In this document: positions 25,439-34,027 of the stretch, in pieces | How positions within the stretch are numbered: position 1 is the stretch's first letter | Layout: every line of letters begins with the position of its first letter | NCBI RefSeq assembly: GCF_024807945.1 | Contig: NZ_JANUFD010000021.1 | Span: 39,440 to 103,439 of the forward strand | Source: Pseudomonas sp. JUb42 | GTDB lineage: Bacteria > Pseudomonadota > Gammaproteobacteria > Pseudomonadales > Pseudomonadaceae | Length of the DNA: 64,000 nucleotides | Direction of reading: 5' to 3' | Made by a program: the position numbers and the translations under genes | Notes under the pieces: model-generated | Database searches by the model: none | Told to the model about the DNA's origin: nothing | What the model saw: the letters and a program-made list of their open reading frames with translations, nothing else

Positions 25439-26070
25439 TTACTGCGAGAATACTGTGAATGGCGTGCTAGTTATTTGTATGGCCGTATCGCCCGCAACAT
25501 AATTGGTTGTCGCTCCAGTCGTCTCAATATAAGCATAGGTGTTACCGCCAAAGATGAATACGGTCAAGCCTGAGTTGGTCGTATTGTCATTCGCGAGGAC
25601 GTTGAGCGCAGCCAGCACGCTAGCTTGGGCAGACAGGTCTGAACGAGGTTGATGTTCGAAGCAACCGTCGTGATATCGCTGATGGTAATGATGTCGTTCC
25701 CGGCGCCTCCTGCACGGTAGTCAGTGATGGTATCCGTAAAAGCCGGAGTCGAACGGTTCCCCAAGTTAAAGGTATCGATACCGGCGCCGCCGGTAAGCGT
25801 ATCAGCACCTGTGCCGCCACTGATGGTGTCTGCCCCAGCCCTACCAACGAATTTTTGCCCGCCTGTGCCGAGCTGAACGGACACTGCAGCCGTGCCAACG
25901 TCGTTGGCAATGGTAATGACGGCTGAGCTACCCGCCAGGTGAACGGTTTCAAAGCCCGACAGGCTGGTGAGGGAAGTGGTCGTCACTGCCGATGTTGTAA
26001 GGGGCAGCACATCGTCGTGGAGTTTGCGGCGAATATCTTGCCTGCCAAAGGCAAGGTCTTTAAGCGACAC
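25439..26070 (-). pseudogene. Frameshifted C-terminal relic of an S-layer/RTX protein
   Basis: On the minus strand, bases 26070 to about 25640 encode SLTSLSGFETVHLAG, then GRAGADTISGGTGADTLTGG and GAGIDTFNLG, which are RTX-type repeats, then TDTITDYRAGGAGNDIITIS. Near 25640 the homology shifts frame by one base and continues as AQASVLAALNVLANDN, LTVFIFGGNTYAYIETTGA and a final FTVFSQ before TAA at 25439-25441. The GGNTYAY segment matches SGNTYVV near the end of the intact S-layer-like protein at 9125. The N-terminal 500 or more residues are missing. This is a decayed second copy of that family. Confidence 0.65.
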
Positions 26071-26376
26071 GCATGACTCAGAAGAAGATCGCGATCACCA
26101 GTATGAGCCAGGCATATCTGAGCCTGCCTTGAACCATTCGCGGTAGTGCCCCGCGAACCCTTGGAGGTCTTAATGCTGGCGGGATTGCCGTGTCGCATCG
26201 GCTCATTCTGACCTGGAACTGATCTTTCCGATCCCTGTAACCACTCGTTCAGCGCCTCGTTGCCGGCCTTTTAGCCGCCAACGTGAGCACCGAGTCGGAA
26301 TCAGCAAAGCCCGAACAGCGTGGTACGCGCTTCACAGACACTACCTCGAATTTTGACGTAGAAATAATAGTCACCA
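26071..26376. other. Gap with no supported gene
   Basis: About 300 bases between the S-layer relic and the XRE/HipB-like gene. Several stops interrupt all frames. It probably holds decayed remains of the relic gene or of an element that truncated it. Confidence 0.35.
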
Positions 26377-26406
26377 ACGTTAACCTTATAAATATTAACG
26401 TTAACA
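26377..26406 (+). promoter_or_regulatory. Operator-like direct repeats upstream of the hipB-like gene
   Basis: AACGTTAAC occurs at 26377-26385 and again at 26398-26406, 21 bp apart, which is two helical turns. Each contains the palindrome GTTAAC. The spacing places two repressor dimers on one face of the DNA, as expected of a self-repressing HipB-type antitoxin. Confidence 0.6.
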
Positions 26407-26477
26407 ACGGTGCGCTTTAATTGTATTTTCCGGAAATTTAATACGTGCTATCGTCAGTCTTAACTAATTTAATACTC

Positions 26478-26837
26478 ATGATGGTTAGTCTTATGGATGC
26501 GTTTTTCCCCGTCGCTTGCGCTGATAAGCTCAGTAAAATCGGGCTTCTCGTTAAAGCCAAGCGCCTTGCGTTAGGAATCCGCCAATCCGATATCAAGGTT
26601 TCACTTGGCGTCTCAGAGCACACGCTTCGCAAGATTGAGGGCGGATCGGAGCTCGTGGATCTTCGGTCGTTCATATTGGTGCTGTGGAAGATGGGAATCA
26701 CTGAAACGGTTTTCGCCTCCCTGGACGGAATCGAAAAAACGTCCGAAATCACCCGTTTTACCGACGAAGGTGAATCACACCATGTCCTGGCAACAAAGCG
26801 TGTACGACTGCCTAAACCCAAGCCCGAGGATTTCTGA
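26478..26837 (+). CDS. HipB-like XRE antitoxin/regulator
   Basis: The 119-residue protein contains a helix-turn-helix: LSKIGLLVKAKRLALGIRQSDI, then SLGVSEHTLRKIEGGSELVDLRSFILVLWKMGI. A Met at 26493 (MDAFFPVACADKL) could also be the start. The tail RVRLPKPKPEDF is short and basic. The stop shares one base with the ATG of a HipA N-terminal fragment, so this was the antitoxin of a hipBA-type operon. As hipA is cut short, it now stands alone. Repeats at 26377-26406 are its likely binding sites. Confidence 0.78.
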   Translation: MMVSLMDAFFPVACADKLSKIGLLVKAKRLALGIRQSDIKVSLGVSEHTLRKIEGGSELVDLRSFILVLWKMGITETVFASLDGIEKTSEITRFTDEGESHHVLATKRVRLPKPKPEDF

Positions 26838-27088
26838 TGCCGCGTGCTTACATCTACATGGAACATCCCGAAACCGGCGAGCGTCTGACCCTCGGGAGAC
26901 TGACCTTGAAAGGGAACTGCGGCGAGTTTCTCTATGCGCCCGAATTAGTTAAGCGCGGGGAGTGGGTGCCTGACCCCATCAACTATCCATTGCGCGCTGA
27001 GCCTTACACCGCAATTACGAAGAACCGTAGCGTTCCCGGCTCCATCAATGATGCTATGCGTCGAATGTTCTGGCCTCTTCGCGGATAA
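26837..27088 (+). pseudogene. HipA-type toxin, N-terminal fragment truncated by a REP sequence
   Basis: Residues 1-74 match the N-terminal domain of HipA-family kinases: MPRAYIYMEHPETGERLTLG, then GEFLYAPELVKRGEWVPDPINYPL and FPG-like SVPGSINDAM. A full HipA is over 400 residues. Here the frame enters a REP-like unit (GCGGAT/ATCCGC at 27081-27094) within about ten codons of INDAM and stops at 27086-27088. The kinase domain is entirely lost, so no toxin activity is expected. Confidence 0.75.
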
Positions 27089-27343
27089 ATCCGCTCCCAC
27101 CGAATGCTCTCCCCCCAAAATTTGCACTCGTCCCCAGGCCAAGGTGTTTGTTGTTCGACGTCTCTATATCGCGGCATCGGGCAAGTGCGCGCGTTGTCGA
27201 TATTCATTTTGCCCGCGCAATAATGGTGATATAGCATGGCGTTTCAGTCAGCCTGCAGCGCGCTATCGGGCTGTCCCCTATCGGTTGTGTTTCATGAGCG
27301 GTCCCTGGGTGGCCGGAACGTCATTTCTACGGAAGGTTTTTTC

Positions 27344-29404
27344 ATGACAAGCATCACATCCATCAACCGGGTAACCGGGACAAACACCAACGCCAGTTCC
27401 CTGGAGTACACCGTTACGTTCGATAGCGCGGTAACGGGCGTCGATACGGGCGACTTCTTGCTGAGTGCCACTGGATCAGCGACCGGCACCATCACCTCGC
27501 TCACTCCTGCCGGCAATGTATATACCGTCACGGTTAGCGGTGTCAGCGGCGACGGTACTCTGCGGTTGGACTTAAACAGCTCGGGTACGGGGATCGTCGA
27601 TGGCTCCAGTAACCCAATCACAAGCGGTTATACATCCGGCCAAGCTTACACCCTCGACCACACCGGCCCGTCTGTTGGTAGTGTCGGCGTCCCTGCCGAT
27701 GCGACCTACACAACAGGCGATAATCTCGATTTCACGGTCAATTTCAACGAAGCCACGACGGTCGATACAACCGGCGGTACGCCGCGCCTGGCTGTCACCC
27801 TGAGTACCGGCACGGTGTATGCCAATTACGTGAGTGGCTCGGGCGGTACTGCCTTGACCTTCCGCTATACCGTTGTGGCCGGCAATGCCGATGCTGATGG
27901 TGTCTCCGTTGGCGGTTCACTTGACCTCAATGGCGGGACCATTAAAGACGCCGTGGGCAACAATTCGACGCTGACGCTCAACTCGGTCGCTAGTACTGCT
28001 GGCGTGCTGGTGTCGGCACCTGTACTTGCCGTGCCACCGGTGTTCAGTTCGGCGGCAGTTACGGGCAACAGTCTGGTGCTCAGCTACACCGAGGCTACGA
28101 CGCTGGATGCGGTCAACAAGCCCGCTAACGGTGCCTTTGAGGTGAAGGTGGGCGGCGTTGTCGATACGGTTACGGCGGTGACGATCAATGCCGTGGCCAA
28201 GACCGCGACCCTGACGCTGAATACCGCCGTCGTTGCCGGTCAGGCGGTGACGGTGGCCTATACCGACCCGACCGCAGGCGACGATACCAATGCTCTGCAG
28301 AATGCGGCCGGTACCGATGCTGTCAGCCTGGCTGCGACAGCAGTGACCAACAACACGCCTACAGTGCCACCGGTGTTCAGTTCGGCGGCGGTCACGGGCA
28401 GCAGTCTGGTGGTCAGCTATACCGAGGCTACGACCCTGGATGCGGTCAATAAACCCGCTACCAATGCGTACCAGGTCAAGGTGAACGGTGTGGTCGATAC
28501 GGTCACGGCAGTGACGATCGATGCTGCGGCCAAGACCGCTACCCTGACCTTGAACACCGCCGTTGCGGCGGGCCAGACGGTGACGGTCGCGTACACCGAC
28601 CCAACCGTCGGCGACGACGCCAATGCTCTACAGAATGCCGCCGGTACCGATGCCGTCAGTCTGGCCGCGACGGCGGTGACCAATAACACCGTCGCGCCGG
28701 TTGTGGGGCCTTCGGCGCCCAGCGTCGGTGTGACTCTGACTGCGCCTGCCGGTGGTGGCACGCTGCAAGGCACGGCTCAGGCAGATGTTCTTATCGGCTC
28801 CGGTTCCAAGGATATCTTCTATCCCGCAGGCGGTGCGGACAGTGTGGACGGCGGCAGCGGTATCGACACTGTGGTGCTGACTGGCGCTCGCGCTCAGTAC
28901 GGGATTAGTCATCAGGCAGACGGCACCTTTACCGTGCGCTCGCTGACCGATGCCAATACCGTGGTGACCCTCAAGAACGTCGAGCGCGTGACCTTCGACA
29001 ACCAGACCATCGCCTTGGACAGCACCACCACCAGTGGCCGTGTCGCCGAGTTTTATCACCTGGCCCTGGGGCGCAATCCGGAGGAGGGCGGGCTGGATCT
29101 TTATTCGAACGCCAGCAACCAGAGCTTGAGCACCGCGCAACTGGCGCTGAACTTCGTCAACAGCCTGGAGTTCGCCAGGATCCATAACACCACCGACAAC
29201 ACCGCGTTTGTCACCCAGCTCTATCAAAGCGCCTTTAACCGCGCGCCCGATGCGACAGGCCTGGCCTTCTTCCTCAACCAGTTGGCTGCCAACCCAGGGG
29301 CTGCCGGGCAGGCGGCGGTGATTGCCAACTTCATCGACTCGCCGGAAATGGCGGTGAAACTGGCCGGTGTGGTGGATCAGGGGGTGGCGTTGTTGGCGGT
29401 TTGA
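27344..29404 (+). CDS. Secreted SWM-repeat / RTX / DUF4214 surface protein
   Basis: The protein has 686 residues from ATG 27344, with GGAAGG at 27331-27336. It has no signal peptide. In order it has an Ig-like region with FDSAVTGVDTGDFLL (about 1-100), a second (PSVGSVGVPADATYTTGDN, 105-220), two near-identical 111-residue repeats starting PPVFSSAAVTG (about 230-450; like repeats of the cyanobacterial swimming protein SwmB), and an RTX patch (GGADSVDGGSGIDTVVLTG near 500). The C-terminal DUF4214 unit (about 565-682) has FYHLALGRNPEEGGLDLY and LYQSAFNRAPDATGLAFF. The RTX segment and lack of signal peptide suggest type I secretion. It may be an adhesin or a component of the surface layer. No secretion genes lie beside it. 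Confidence 0.8.
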   Translation: MTSITSINRVTGTNTNASSLEYTVTFDSAVTGVDTGDFLLSATGSATGTITSLTPAGNVYTVTVSGVSGDGTLRLDLNSSGTGIVDGSSNPITSGYTSGQAYTLDHTGPSVGSVGVPADATYTTGDNLDFTVNFNEATTVDTTGGTPRLAVTLSTGTVYANYVSGSGGTALTFRYTVVAGNADADGVSVGGSLDLNGGTIKDAVGNNSTLTLNSVASTAGVLVSAPVLAVPPVFSSAAVTGNSLVLSYTEATTLDAVNKPANGAFEVKVGGVVDTVTAVTINAVAKTATLTLNTAVVAGQAVTVAYTDPTAGDDTNALQNAAGTDAVSLAATAVTNNTPTVPPVFSSAAVTGSSLVVSYTEATTLDAVNKPATNAYQVKVNGVVDTVTAVTIDAAAKTATLTLNTAVAAGQTVTVAYTDPTVGDDANALQNAAGTDAVSLAATAVTNNTVAPVVGPSAPSVGVTLTAPAGGGTLQGTAQADVLIGSGSKDIFYPAGGADSVDGGSGIDTVVLTGARAQYGISHQADGTFTVRSLTDANTVVTLKNVERVTFDNQTIALDSTTTSGRVAEFYHLALGRNPEEGGLDLYSNASNQSLSTAQLALNFVNSLEFARIHNTTDNTAFVTQLYQSAFNRAPDATGLAFFLNQLAANPGAAGQAAVIANFIDSPEMAVKLAGVVDQGVALLAV
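28031..28696 (+). repeat. Two tandem 333-bp coding repeats
   Basis: Units 28031-28363 and 28364-28696 encode almost the same 111 residues, each starting VPPVFSSAAVTG and ending AVTNNT. Differences are scattered substitutions (for example NSLVLSY against SSLVVSY), so the duplication is not brand new. Such units can change in number by recombination. Confidence 0.85.
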
Positions 29405-29418
29405 GTGAACTGATATCG

Positions 29419-29444
29419 GTGGGACCGGCTAAAGCAGGTCCCAC
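29419..29444. repeat. REP-type hairpin
   Basis: GTGGGACC (29419-29426) and GGTCCCAC (29437-29444) are exact inverted arms of the GGACCGGCTAAAGC family. It directly follows the DUF4214 gene and may stabilise or end its mRNA. Confidence 0.75.
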
Positions 29445-29562
29445 ATGAGCCATTGCCATTCTTCTGATCGATTTTCAGATTTGTCCTATATCCCTCTGGA
29501 TGTCTGTGCATTGATTCTCTAATCCCTTGCAGAAATCAGGCATCGTAGATCGTTTTTATGAC

Positions 29563-29584
29563 TAAACTAACAGGACTTAGTTTA
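29563..29584. promoter_or_regulatory. Operator-like inverted repeat upstream of phd-type antitoxin
   Basis: TAAACTAA (29563-29570) and TTAGTTTA (29577-29584) are perfect arms around CAGGAC, 12 bp before the antitoxin ATG. Size and place fit an autoregulatory Phd/YefM site. Confidence 0.65.
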
Positions 29585-29596
29585 AGTGAGTCCATC

Positions 29597-29842
29597 ATGC
29601 TGACTATCAACATCCATGAAGCCAAGACGCATTTGTCGCGCCTGATTGATCAGGCAGCCAAAGGGGAATCGTTCATCATTGCCAAAGCAGGCAAGCCGCT
29701 GGTCAAGGTTATGGCGTTGACGGCACCTGAGGCTGATCAGGTCAAGCGCCTGGGGTTTATGGCGGGGCAGATCAACGTGCCCGATGATTTTGATGAGATG
29801 GGCCGTGATGAGATTGAGCAGATGTTCGGTGGCGATGCATGA
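29597..29842 (+). CDS. Phd/YefM-family antitoxin
   Basis: The protein has 81 residues from ATG 29597. MLTINIHEAKTHLSRLIDQAAKGESFIIAKAGKPLVKV is the classic Phd/YefM N-terminal DNA-binding fold. The acidic tail (DDFDEMGRDEIEQMF) would bind the toxin. A start 13 codons upstream is unlikely because it would cover the operator repeat. Its stop overlaps the toxin start by four bases (ATGA), so synthesis is coupled. Confidence 0.88.
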   Translation: MLTINIHEAKTHLSRLIDQAAKGESFIIAKAGKPLVKVMALTAPEADQVKRLGFMAGQINVPDDFDEMGRDEIEQMFGGDA

Positions 29843-30225
29843 AGCTGCTGTTGGACACTCATCTGTTGCTCTGGGCTGCGTCTAACCCTGAACGGCTGTC
29901 TTCCGTGGCAAGAACCCTGCTCGATACGCCAGAGAATGAATTGTTTTTCAGCGCGGCCAGCTTGTGGGAAATTGCTATTAAACGTGGGCTGGGGCGTGCG
30001 GACTTCAAGGTCGACGCTCGGGTACTACGCCGAGGGCTGCTCGACAATGGTTACAGCGAATTGCCTATTGGCAGTGAACACGCTGTTGCTATAGACAATT
30101 TGCCACCGATTCACAAAGATCCTTTTGATCGCATCCTGGTGGCGCAAGCGACTGTGGAGGGTATCGTTCTGCTAACGGTAGACGCGCTGGTTGCCCAATA
30201 TCCCGGACCTGTTCAGCGGGTCTGA
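29839..30225 (+). CDS. PIN-domain toxin, VapC-like
   Basis: The 128-residue protein is a PIN-domain ribonuclease. The acidic metal-binding residues are seen in LLLDTHLLLWA (D6), FSAASLWEIAIKRGLG (E), and KDPFDRILVAQA (D) with LTVDALV (D). Such toxins cleave RNA to stop growth and are blocked by the partner antitoxin, here a Phd-type protein that overlaps by four bases. All active-site residues are present, so the toxin is probably functional. Confidence 0.9.
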   Translation: MKLLLDTHLLLWAASNPERLSSVARTLLDTPENELFFSAASLWEIAIKRGLGRADFKVDARVLRRGLLDNGYSELPIGSEHAVAIDNLPPIHKDPFDRILVAQATVEGIVLLTVDALVAQYPGPVQRV

Positions 30226-30402
30226 CAGATGCTTGAAGCTGCTTGTCCGACGCACACCGTCATCTCTGCCCTCAATCAATAAGTATTAGAGCTAATTAAC
30301 TCTATCGGTTTCCCTGGGGGGGATATCGAATACCCACTGGCAACAAACCCTTTGCGGTTTGGGATTTTCCGCGTTTGACGGGAAATACCGCATGATGCGA
30401 CA

Positions 30403-30424
30403 GGCGCTGACGTTCGTCAGCGCC
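30403..30424. terminator. Strong hairpin after the vapC-type gene
   Basis: GGCGCTGACG (30403-30412) and CGTCAGCGCC (30415-30424) are perfect arms, followed only by TTCT. The rest of the 284-bp gap 30226-30509 shows no gene. Confidence 0.5.
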
Positions 30425-30509
30425 TTCTAGCCCGACGAGTACCCTCATTTCCTCACCCATCCGGCCGACACCCTGTGCACGTCGTCTATTTTTTCAGGAC
30501 TCTCACCCC

Positions 30510-31718
30510 ATGGTCTCAACCGTCACGTCTTACACCGACACCCGCAACCGCGCTTTGACCGGGCAGGGCTACGATGGCGTGGTGATGGTGTCAGTGGGGG
30601 GTTATTACGGCACCGGGGTGTTGTTGTATGACGGCCAGGCGGTGCTGACGGCGGCGCATTTGTTTTCCCATGGCAGTTCGCTGACGACGGTGCTGTTCCA
30701 GACCACGGCGGGGTCGCAGTCGCTGACGACCAGTGATGTCGCGGTGTTGAGCAGTTATGACGCGACCAATACCAATAACGATCTGGCGATTGTCTGGCTC
30801 AACGGGCATGCGCCGCTGGCTGCCAATCGCTACGACCTGTATCGCAGCAGTGACGAGATCGGCCAGGCCATGACTCTCGTCGGCTACGGCGAGCCCGGCA
30901 CGGGGACGTCGGGGGTGTTGACCAGTTATGCGGCGGCGCCGATCCGGCAGAAGGCGGTCAATACCTTCGATGCCGATGCCTCGGACCTCAAGGCCAAGCT
31001 CGGCTCGATCATGAGCTGGACGCCGAAGACCGGCACGCAATTGGTTGCCGACTTTGATAACGGTGCTACCGCCCAGGACGCGCTGGGGCGGCTGATCGGC
31101 AAGTCCGGCCTGGGCCTGGGCAGCAGCGAGGGGATGATCACCCCGGGTGACAGCGGCGGGCCTGCGTTTATCAATGGCAAGGTGGCGGGCATCGCCAGTT
31201 ACATCACCAGCCTGAGCCAGAACGGCGTGCATCCGGATATCGATAACACCTCGACCAACAGCAGCTACGGCGAGATTGGTGCGTGGCAGCGAGTCAGTGC
31301 CTATCAGCAGACCCTGGATCAGGCGATCCGCGCGCATTACACCGACGCACCGACCACGGCCGCCCAGGTCAAGACCTCGGTGACTGAGGGCAACACGGGG
31401 ATGACCAATGCGTATTTCCTGTTGCAGTTCACCGGCATGCGCACCGACCCCAACACGGTGCTGAGCGTCGATTACACCACCCGCGACGGCACGGCCACGG
31501 CCGGTCAGGACTATGTGGCGGTGAAGGGCACGCTGAAGATCTATCCCAACGAGAGCCAGGCGGTGGTGGCGGTAGAGATCATCGCTGACCGGGTGGTAGA
31601 GCCGAACGAGACTTTCTTCCTGGACCTGAGCAACCCGGTGGGCGGCAGCTTCGGTGCGGGCGTGGTGACACTGACGGGCATGCGCACCATCGTTAACGAT
31701 GATGGGGTAGTCGCGTAG
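30510..31718 (+). CDS. Trypsin-like serine protease with C-terminal Calx-beta domain
   Basis: The 402-residue protein has no signal peptide. The catalytic triad is visible: His50 in LTAAHLF, Asp91 in NNDLAIV and Ser215 in TPGDSGGPA. Residues 290-400 form a Calx-beta domain: DYTTRDGTATAGQDYVAVKG, then VEIIADRVVEPNETFFLDLS and TIVNDDG, a calcium-binding fold common in type I-secreted surface proteins. It lies between other signal-less surface proteins, so it may process or shed surface-layer proteins, but no substrate is known. The gene ends in a REP hairpin that faces rmd. Confidence 0.85.
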   Translation: MVSTVTSYTDTRNRALTGQGYDGVVMVSVGGYYGTGVLLYDGQAVLTAAHLFSHGSSLTTVLFQTTAGSQSLTTSDVAVLSSYDATNTNNDLAIVWLNGHAPLAANRYDLYRSSDEIGQAMTLVGYGEPGTGTSGVLTSYAAAPIRQKAVNTFDADASDLKAKLGSIMSWTPKTGTQLVADFDNGATAQDALGRLIGKSGLGLGSSEGMITPGDSGGPAFINGKVAGIASYITSLSQNGVHPDIDNTSTNSSYGEIGAWQRVSAYQQTLDQAIRAHYTDAPTTAAQVKTSVTEGNTGMTNAYFLLQFTGMRTDPNTVLSVDYTTRDGTATAGQDYVAVKGTLKIYPNESQAVVAVEIIADRVVEPNETFFLDLSNPVGGSFGAGVVTLTGMRTIVNDDGVVA

Positions 31719-31736
31719 GACTCGGTTGAAGAGGTA

Positions 31737-31827
31737 TGTAGGACCGGCTTTAGCCGGGAAGGCTTAGGTACAGACGACAAAGATGTATCGGCTGTACTGA
31801 CGCTTTCCCGGCTAAAGCCGGTCCCAC
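31737..31827. repeat. REP pair between convergent protease and rmd genes
   Basis: A GTAGGACCGGCTTTAGCCGG unit at about 31737-31760 faces TTCCCGGCTAAAGCCGGTCC at 31805-31827. The pair can fold into one long hairpin between the two convergent genes. Confidence 0.8.
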
Positions 31828-31837
31828 CAAGGTGTTT

Positions 31838-32791
31838 TTACCCGCGAACCTGCTCACGCCAGTACGCCAGCAACTGCTGCAAGGTCTCGCGCAGGTCGGT
31901 GGCCGGGCGCCAGCCGGTGGTGTCGCGCATGGCCTGGGTGTTGCCGGTGGCGGTGGGGATGTCGGAAGGACGCATGCGTTCCGGGTCCTGGGTGACCTGG
32001 ATCTGGGCGCTGCTCATGGCCAGCATCTCGTCGAGGATGCTGCGAATCTGCCGTGGCTGGCCGGAGCAGATGTTGAAGCAGCGCGGGTAGTCGCCGTCGC
32101 GCTCGGACAATTGCAGCAGCTTCACGTAGGCGTCGCAGACGTCGCTGACATCGAGGAAATCGCGGCTGGCGTCGAGGTTGCCGACCTTGAGCACCGGCTC
32201 CTGCTGGCCGGCTTCGATCAGGGCGATCTGGCGGGCAAAGGAAGCGGTGACGAAGTCTGCCGATTGCTGCGCGCCGATATGGTTGAACGGCCGCACGATC
32301 ACGCCCGGCTGGCCCTGGCGGAAGTACTCGTTGAACGCCGCTTCTGCCGCCAGTTTGCTCGCCGCGTAAGGGTTGAGCGGCTGGCACAGGCTGTTCTCGC
32401 CCAGAGCAATGCCTTGCTTGAAGCTGGCGCCGTAGACTTCCGAGGAGCTGACGAACAGCACGAAGGCCTCCGGCGCCTGGTTGCGCAGGGCCTGCAGCAG
32501 GTTGACGCTGCCGATGACGTTGGTCTGCCAGGTCAGTACCGGCTCCTTGAAGCTCAAGGGCACGTTGGTGATGGCGGCCAGGTGCACGACGTGAGTCGGC
32601 TTCACTTCGGCGATGGCCTGCTCCAGGGCGGCGGCGTCGCGGATGTCGCAGGTCACGGTCTGTTGTGCGTATTGCGGCGCCGCCGAGGTGGCGCCGGTGA
32701 GGGCGATAACGTGCTGCCCGGCCTGGTGCAGGATCTTGCACAGGATCTGCCCGACGAAGCCGTTGGCGCCTGTAATGAGGATGCGTTGCAT
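31838..32791 (-). CDS. rmd: GDP-6-deoxy-D-mannose (GDP-4-keto) reductase, Rmd-type
   Basis: The 317-residue protein is a short-chain (extended) NAD(P)-dependent sugar reductase: ILITGANGFVGQ (nucleotide-binding glycines), D48-type CDIRDAAAL, VVHLAAITNV, FVSSSEVYG with the catalytic Ser, and NPYAASKLAAE with Tyr and Lys. RPFNHIGAQQSADFV and SRDFLDVSDVCDAY are typical of Rmd. It would reduce GDP-4-keto-6-deoxy-mannose to GDP-D-rhamnose, the precursor of D-rhamnan O-antigens such as the P. aeruginosa common antigen. The dehydratase gmd is not in the window. It is 48 bp downstream of a GT4 gene on the same strand. GDP-mannose dehydratase activity itself is less likely given the closeness to Rmd. 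Confidence 0.82.
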   Translation of the reverse strand: MQRILITGANGFVGQILCKILHQAGQHVIALTGATSAAPQYAQQTVTCDIRDAAALEQAIAEVKPTHVVHLAAITNVPLSFKEPVLTWQTNVIGSVNLLQALRNQAPEAFVLFVSSSEVYGASFKQGIALGENSLCQPLNPYAASKLAAEAAFNEYFRQGQPGVIVRPFNHIGAQQSADFVTASFARQIALIEAGQQEPVLKVGNLDASRDFLDVSDVCDAYVKLLQLSERDGDYPRCFNICSGQPRQIRSILDEMLAMSSAQIQVTQDPERMRPSDIPTATGNTQAMRDTTGWRPATDLRETLQQLLAYWREQVRG

Positions 32792-32839
32792 GGTCGGTTT
32801 CCTTGTTGCCGTACGCTGGCTTGCGAGTCTATCAGTGTG

Positions 32840-34027
32840 TCAGCGCGGGCTGACCGTGCGGTAGATATCCAGGGTTTCCTGGGCACAACGTTTCCAGGAA
32901 AAAGCCTTGGACCGCAAAAGTCCGGCATCTGCGACGCCCAGGCGTAATTGTTCATCACTGAGCAGGGCGTTCAGGTGCATCGTCAGCTGTTCGGCGTTGC
33001 CGCGCTCGACCAGCAGCGCGCTGCCTTCGGTGAATTCCGACATCGAGGTGTCGGCGGTGCAGACCACCGGCACGGCGCATTGCATGGCTTCCAGCACCGG
33101 CAGGCCGAAGCCTTCATACAGCGATGGGTAGGCAAAGACGGCGGCCCCGGCGTAGAGGGTCGGCAGGTCGCTGCCGGCGACAAAGGACAGCTGACGCACG
33201 CCATGGCTGGCTTCCAGGGCCTTGATGCGCTCGCTCAGGCCGTGGTTCTGCCAGCCCGGCGCGCCGGCCAGGACCAATGGATAGGCCTGGCGCAGTTCTG
33301 CTGACAGGTTGCACCAGGCATCGAGCAGGGTGTCGACGCCCTTGCGCGGCTCCAGGGTGCCGACAAACAGCACGTAGCGGCCATGCTGCAGGCCGTAGCG
33401 ATCGAGGATCGGCCGGGTCTGTTCGGCGGTCTGCGGGCCGTAGGCCTCGGAGGCGCCGAGGTAGACGGTACGCACCTTGTCGGCGCTGACCTTGAAGTCG
33501 CTGATCAGCTCGTCGCGGATCAGGTCCGAGTCGGTGATCAGGAAATCGGCCCGGGCCAGGGTTTTAGGCAACTGATCACTGAGCCAGTCCACACGTTTTT
33601 GCGGGTGGAACTGCGGGTAGTGAATAAACGACAGGTCATGAATGGTCGCAACGCTCGGGCCGGAGTGGGCCTTGAGCATGAAATTGGGCTCGTGATAAAC
33701 GAAGTCCCGGCGCTGACTGGCGCGCAGGCGCAGTTGAGCGTTGCGCAGCTTTTCGCGCATGCGGTAGGCGAAGGTCCAGCTGCGCAGCAGGGCGCGCAGG
33801 CGCGATTGCGCAGGCGGCGCGGTGCCGTCGTCGCGGGTGCGGACATAGTGGCTGCTGGCAGCGGCGCAATTGGCCAGCGCCTGCTCGGCGGTGAAGTATT
33901 TGGCGCCGATGAAGCACTCGATGGTCTCGATGTCTTCATCCTGCAGCTGTTCGATCAGGTTGTAGGTGTAGTTGCCGATGCCGGTGAGCGGGGGGATGAG
34001 CGATTCGATATTGAGCAGAAGCTTCAT
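32840..34027 (-). CDS. GT4 glycosyltransferase, likely rhamnosyl- or mannosyltransferase
   Basis: The 395-residue GT-B enzyme begins MKLLLNIESLIPPLTGIGNY, the usual start of WbpY/WbdB-like enzymes. It has TIHDLSFIHYPQFHP, the strand LFVGTLEPRKGVDTLL and the donor site SLYEGFGLPVLEAMQCAVPVV with the EX7E pair. It would use GDP-D-rhamnose or GDP-mannose, given its partner rmd 48 bp downstream. It sits 24 kb from the wzm-wzt cluster; the pathway appears split by the surface-protein locus and the island. Confidence 0.85.
   Translation of the reverse strand: MKLLLNIESLIPPLTGIGNYTYNLIEQLQDEDIETIECFIGAKYFTAEQALANCAAASSHYVRTRDDGTAPPAQSRLRALLRSWTFAYRMREKLRNAQLRLRASQRRDFVYHEPNFMLKAHSGPSVATIHDLSFIHYPQFHPQKRVDWLSDQLPKTLARADFLITDSDLIRDELISDFKVSADKVRTVYLGASEAYGPQTAEQTRPILDRYGLQHGRYVLFVGTLEPRKGVDTLLDAWCNLSAELRQAYPLVLAGAPGWQNHGLSERIKALEASHGVRQLSFVAGSDLPTLYAGAAVFAYPSLYEGFGLPVLEAMQCAVPVVCTADTSMSEFTEGSALLVERGNAEQLTMHLNALLSDEQLRLGVADAGLLRSKAFSWKRCAQETLDIYRTVSPR

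Noticed and set aside
28031..28696. Possible CRISPR-like direct repeats
   Set aside because: The two 333-bp units are in-frame coding duplications, with no short repeats or spacers.
31832..32947. Plus-strand open frame opposite rmd
   Set aside because: rmd carries the catalytic SDR motifs; the plus frame is a complement shadow.
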